This document shows, piece by piece, positions 63,230 through 64,000 of a stretch of DNA of 64,000 bases. This stretch comes from Candidatus Heimdallarchaeota archaeon (GTDB lineage Archaea; Asgardarchaeota; Heimdallarchaeia; Heimdallarchaeales; Kariarchaeaceae). The translations under genes were made by a program, and so were the position numbers. The DNA is taken from contig JASBSB010000001.1 of assembly GCA_030149205.1 (NCBI GenBank), positions 198,357 through 262,356 on the forward strand, read 5' to 3'. How positions within the stretch are numbered: position 1 is the first letter of the stretch; every line of letters starts with the position of its first letter. The notes below the pieces were generated by a model that ran no database searches, was not told the DNA's origin, and saw only the letters and a list, made by a program, of their open reading frames with translations.

Positions 63230-64000
63230 TTACTTTTCCTTAAGCTTAGATTTTAAAGCGTGTTCAACCCTTTCTTTGATAATGAGAGCAGGTATGTCAT
63301 GCAAGGTTATATAAGAACGCCTCCCTCGTTTTCCTTCGCCTAAAGCTCTTACTTGAGCACTAACAATACCTAGGCGGGTTAATGTTTCTAAATACAGTCG
63401 AAACGACGCCTTAGCTTGTTTTGAGATACTAAATTCACTGCATGTTTCAAGATACTTAGCATATGCCTCGTTAATTGTTGTGTAGGCAATTCCAGTCCCA
63501 GAAGATAGAATTCTTGCAATTGCCAGAGCAACAATCAACTCATTTGGTTTTAAATCAGTAAAGACTTCAGGTCTCAATTCTGGATAAACTTCATTTTTGG
63601 CCGCTCTTACAAATTCTGGGTTTATTTGGGAAGCACCCTTTGAATTTGCCATCATTCCACAACGTAACATAATTTCAATACCATGTCTTGCGTTGCCAGT
63701 TGCTGCTGCTATGTCAACAATCATCTCAAATACTTCTGGAGGAACAACATTTGCAAAGAAACCCAACTTCCTTCTATATTCCAATATCTGTTCAAGTTGA
63801 TCACGAGTGTATGGTTGTAAATTTAATTGGTCTTGCACTCTACCTGAAAGGTGTGCATCAAGCATAAGAGTCCAAGCTCTTCTTCTACTGATTATTATTA
63901 ATGAAAGTCTACCGACACCTGGTTCAAAAAGTTCATTCATATGAATAAAAGCCAATATATCTTCACCTCTTAGCATATCAGCTTCATCGATGATCAATAC
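63230..64000 (-). CDS. orc1: Orc1/Cdc6-like replication initiator, partial
   Basis: The C-terminal 257 residues; the N-terminus with the Walker A lies beyond the right edge, since the frame is open to 64000. Visible are Walker B (VLIIDEAD), sensor I (LIIISRRR), the sensor II/lid region (GNARHGIEIMLRCG) and a C-terminal winged helix (about the last 85 residues, RYxLxxLxxxGIVSAQ). Initiates replication by binding origin repeats. An origin commonly lies next to such a gene, here presumably to the right. Confidence 0.92.
   Translation of the reverse strand, partial: VLIIDEADMLRGEDILAFIHMNELFEPGVGRLSLIIISRRRAWTLMLDAHLSGRVQDQLNLQPYTRDQLEQILEYRRKLGFFANVVPPEVFEMIVDIAAATGNARHGIEIMLRCGMMANSKGASQINPEFVRAAKNEVYPELRPEVFTDLKPNELIVALAIARILSSGTGIAYTTINEAYAKYLETCSEFSISKQAKASFRLYLETLTRLGIVSAQVRALGEGKRGRRSYITLHDIPALIIKERVEHALKSKLKEK

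Noticed and set aside
1-64000. Insertion sequences, integrases or other mobile elements.
   Set aside because: No transposase or recombinase motif and no flanking terminal inverted repeats were recognised; repeats found are local.
1-64000. tRNA or rRNA genes in the intergenic regions.
   Set aside because: I looked for T-arm and acceptor pairing in each gap over about 150 bp and found none; short or intron-containing tRNAs could still escape reading by eye.

Overview
The window is AT-rich archaeal DNA, densely coding on both strands. Archaeal markers are CDP-archaeol synthase (carS), a partial Orc1/Cdc6 initiator at the right edge, an NreA-type repair protein with a C-terminal PCNA-binding motif, an archaeal COG1107 RecJ-like protein, an archaeal THUMP-type tRNA guanine-N2 methyltransferase, an adjacent UPF0200/UPF0201 pair, and many genes whose start codon lies 20-30 bp downstream of a TATA-like box (leaderless transcripts). 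Leucine-rich repeat, HEAT-repeat and longin/roadblock-like sequences together with this informational set recall Asgard archaea of the Heimdallarchaeia type. That placement is an inference; no rRNA gene is present to confirm it.

Layout. 1-4852: a six-hairpin glycosidase-like protein (cut by the left edge), a large surface glycoprotein, a motif-rich non-coding block and an unknown protein. 5193-9240: small regulators (ArsR-type HTH and a stand-alone RAM domain), an EamA transporter with a GC-rich 20-bp-periodic GCAGTGC array directly upstream, a PAS sensor and a membrane protein with a zinc ribbon. 9272-23357: central metabolism (HSL-type esterase, ATP-dependent PEP carboxykinase, AhpD-like protein, quinolinate synthase nadA and quinolinate phosphoribosyltransferase nadC, FAD glycerol-3-phosphate dehydrogenase), NreA, a UMF1-family transporter and a zinc-finger methyltransferase. 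23360-27004: a compact leftward cluster LRR - thyX - unknown - HEAT - A-type iron-sulfur carrier-like protein. 27492-35392: HTH regulator, peroxiredoxin, a surface protein with a degenerate metzincin site, PIG-L deacetylase, YgfZ-like protein, a Nudix/membrane-protein cluster and SDR-type threonine dehydrogenase. 35429-39461: a cytosolic HEAT plus beta-sandwich protein and a four-HhH protein. 39452-45154: the whole SUF iron-sulfur assembly set in two divergent arms (sufB-sufS-sufU-sufC leftward; sufD-Rieske rightward) around an inverted repeat. 45210-52491: a multi-TM protein with a longin/roadblock-like tail, another giant glycoprotein, a PlsC acyltransferase, an M61 peptidase, and UPF0201/UPF0200. 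53119-59105: thpR, carS, RecJ-like protein, two peptide-type ABC permeases. 59249-64000: DHH phosphoesterase, prs, tRNA methyltransferase, RNase Z and Orc1/Cdc6.

The genes suggest an organism that makes its own NAD, runs gluconeogenesis, builds Fe-S clusters by SUF and handles peroxide, and so may meet oxygen. Lipid genes are mixed: archaeal CarS beside a PlsC-type acyltransferase and a GlpD-like enzyme. The features most worth following up are the GCAGTGC array at 6761-6930, the longin-like multi-TM protein at 45210-46502, the degenerate metzincin at 28415-30223, and several precise inverted repeats in regulatory positions. No tRNA, rRNA, CRISPR array or insertion sequence was recognised.
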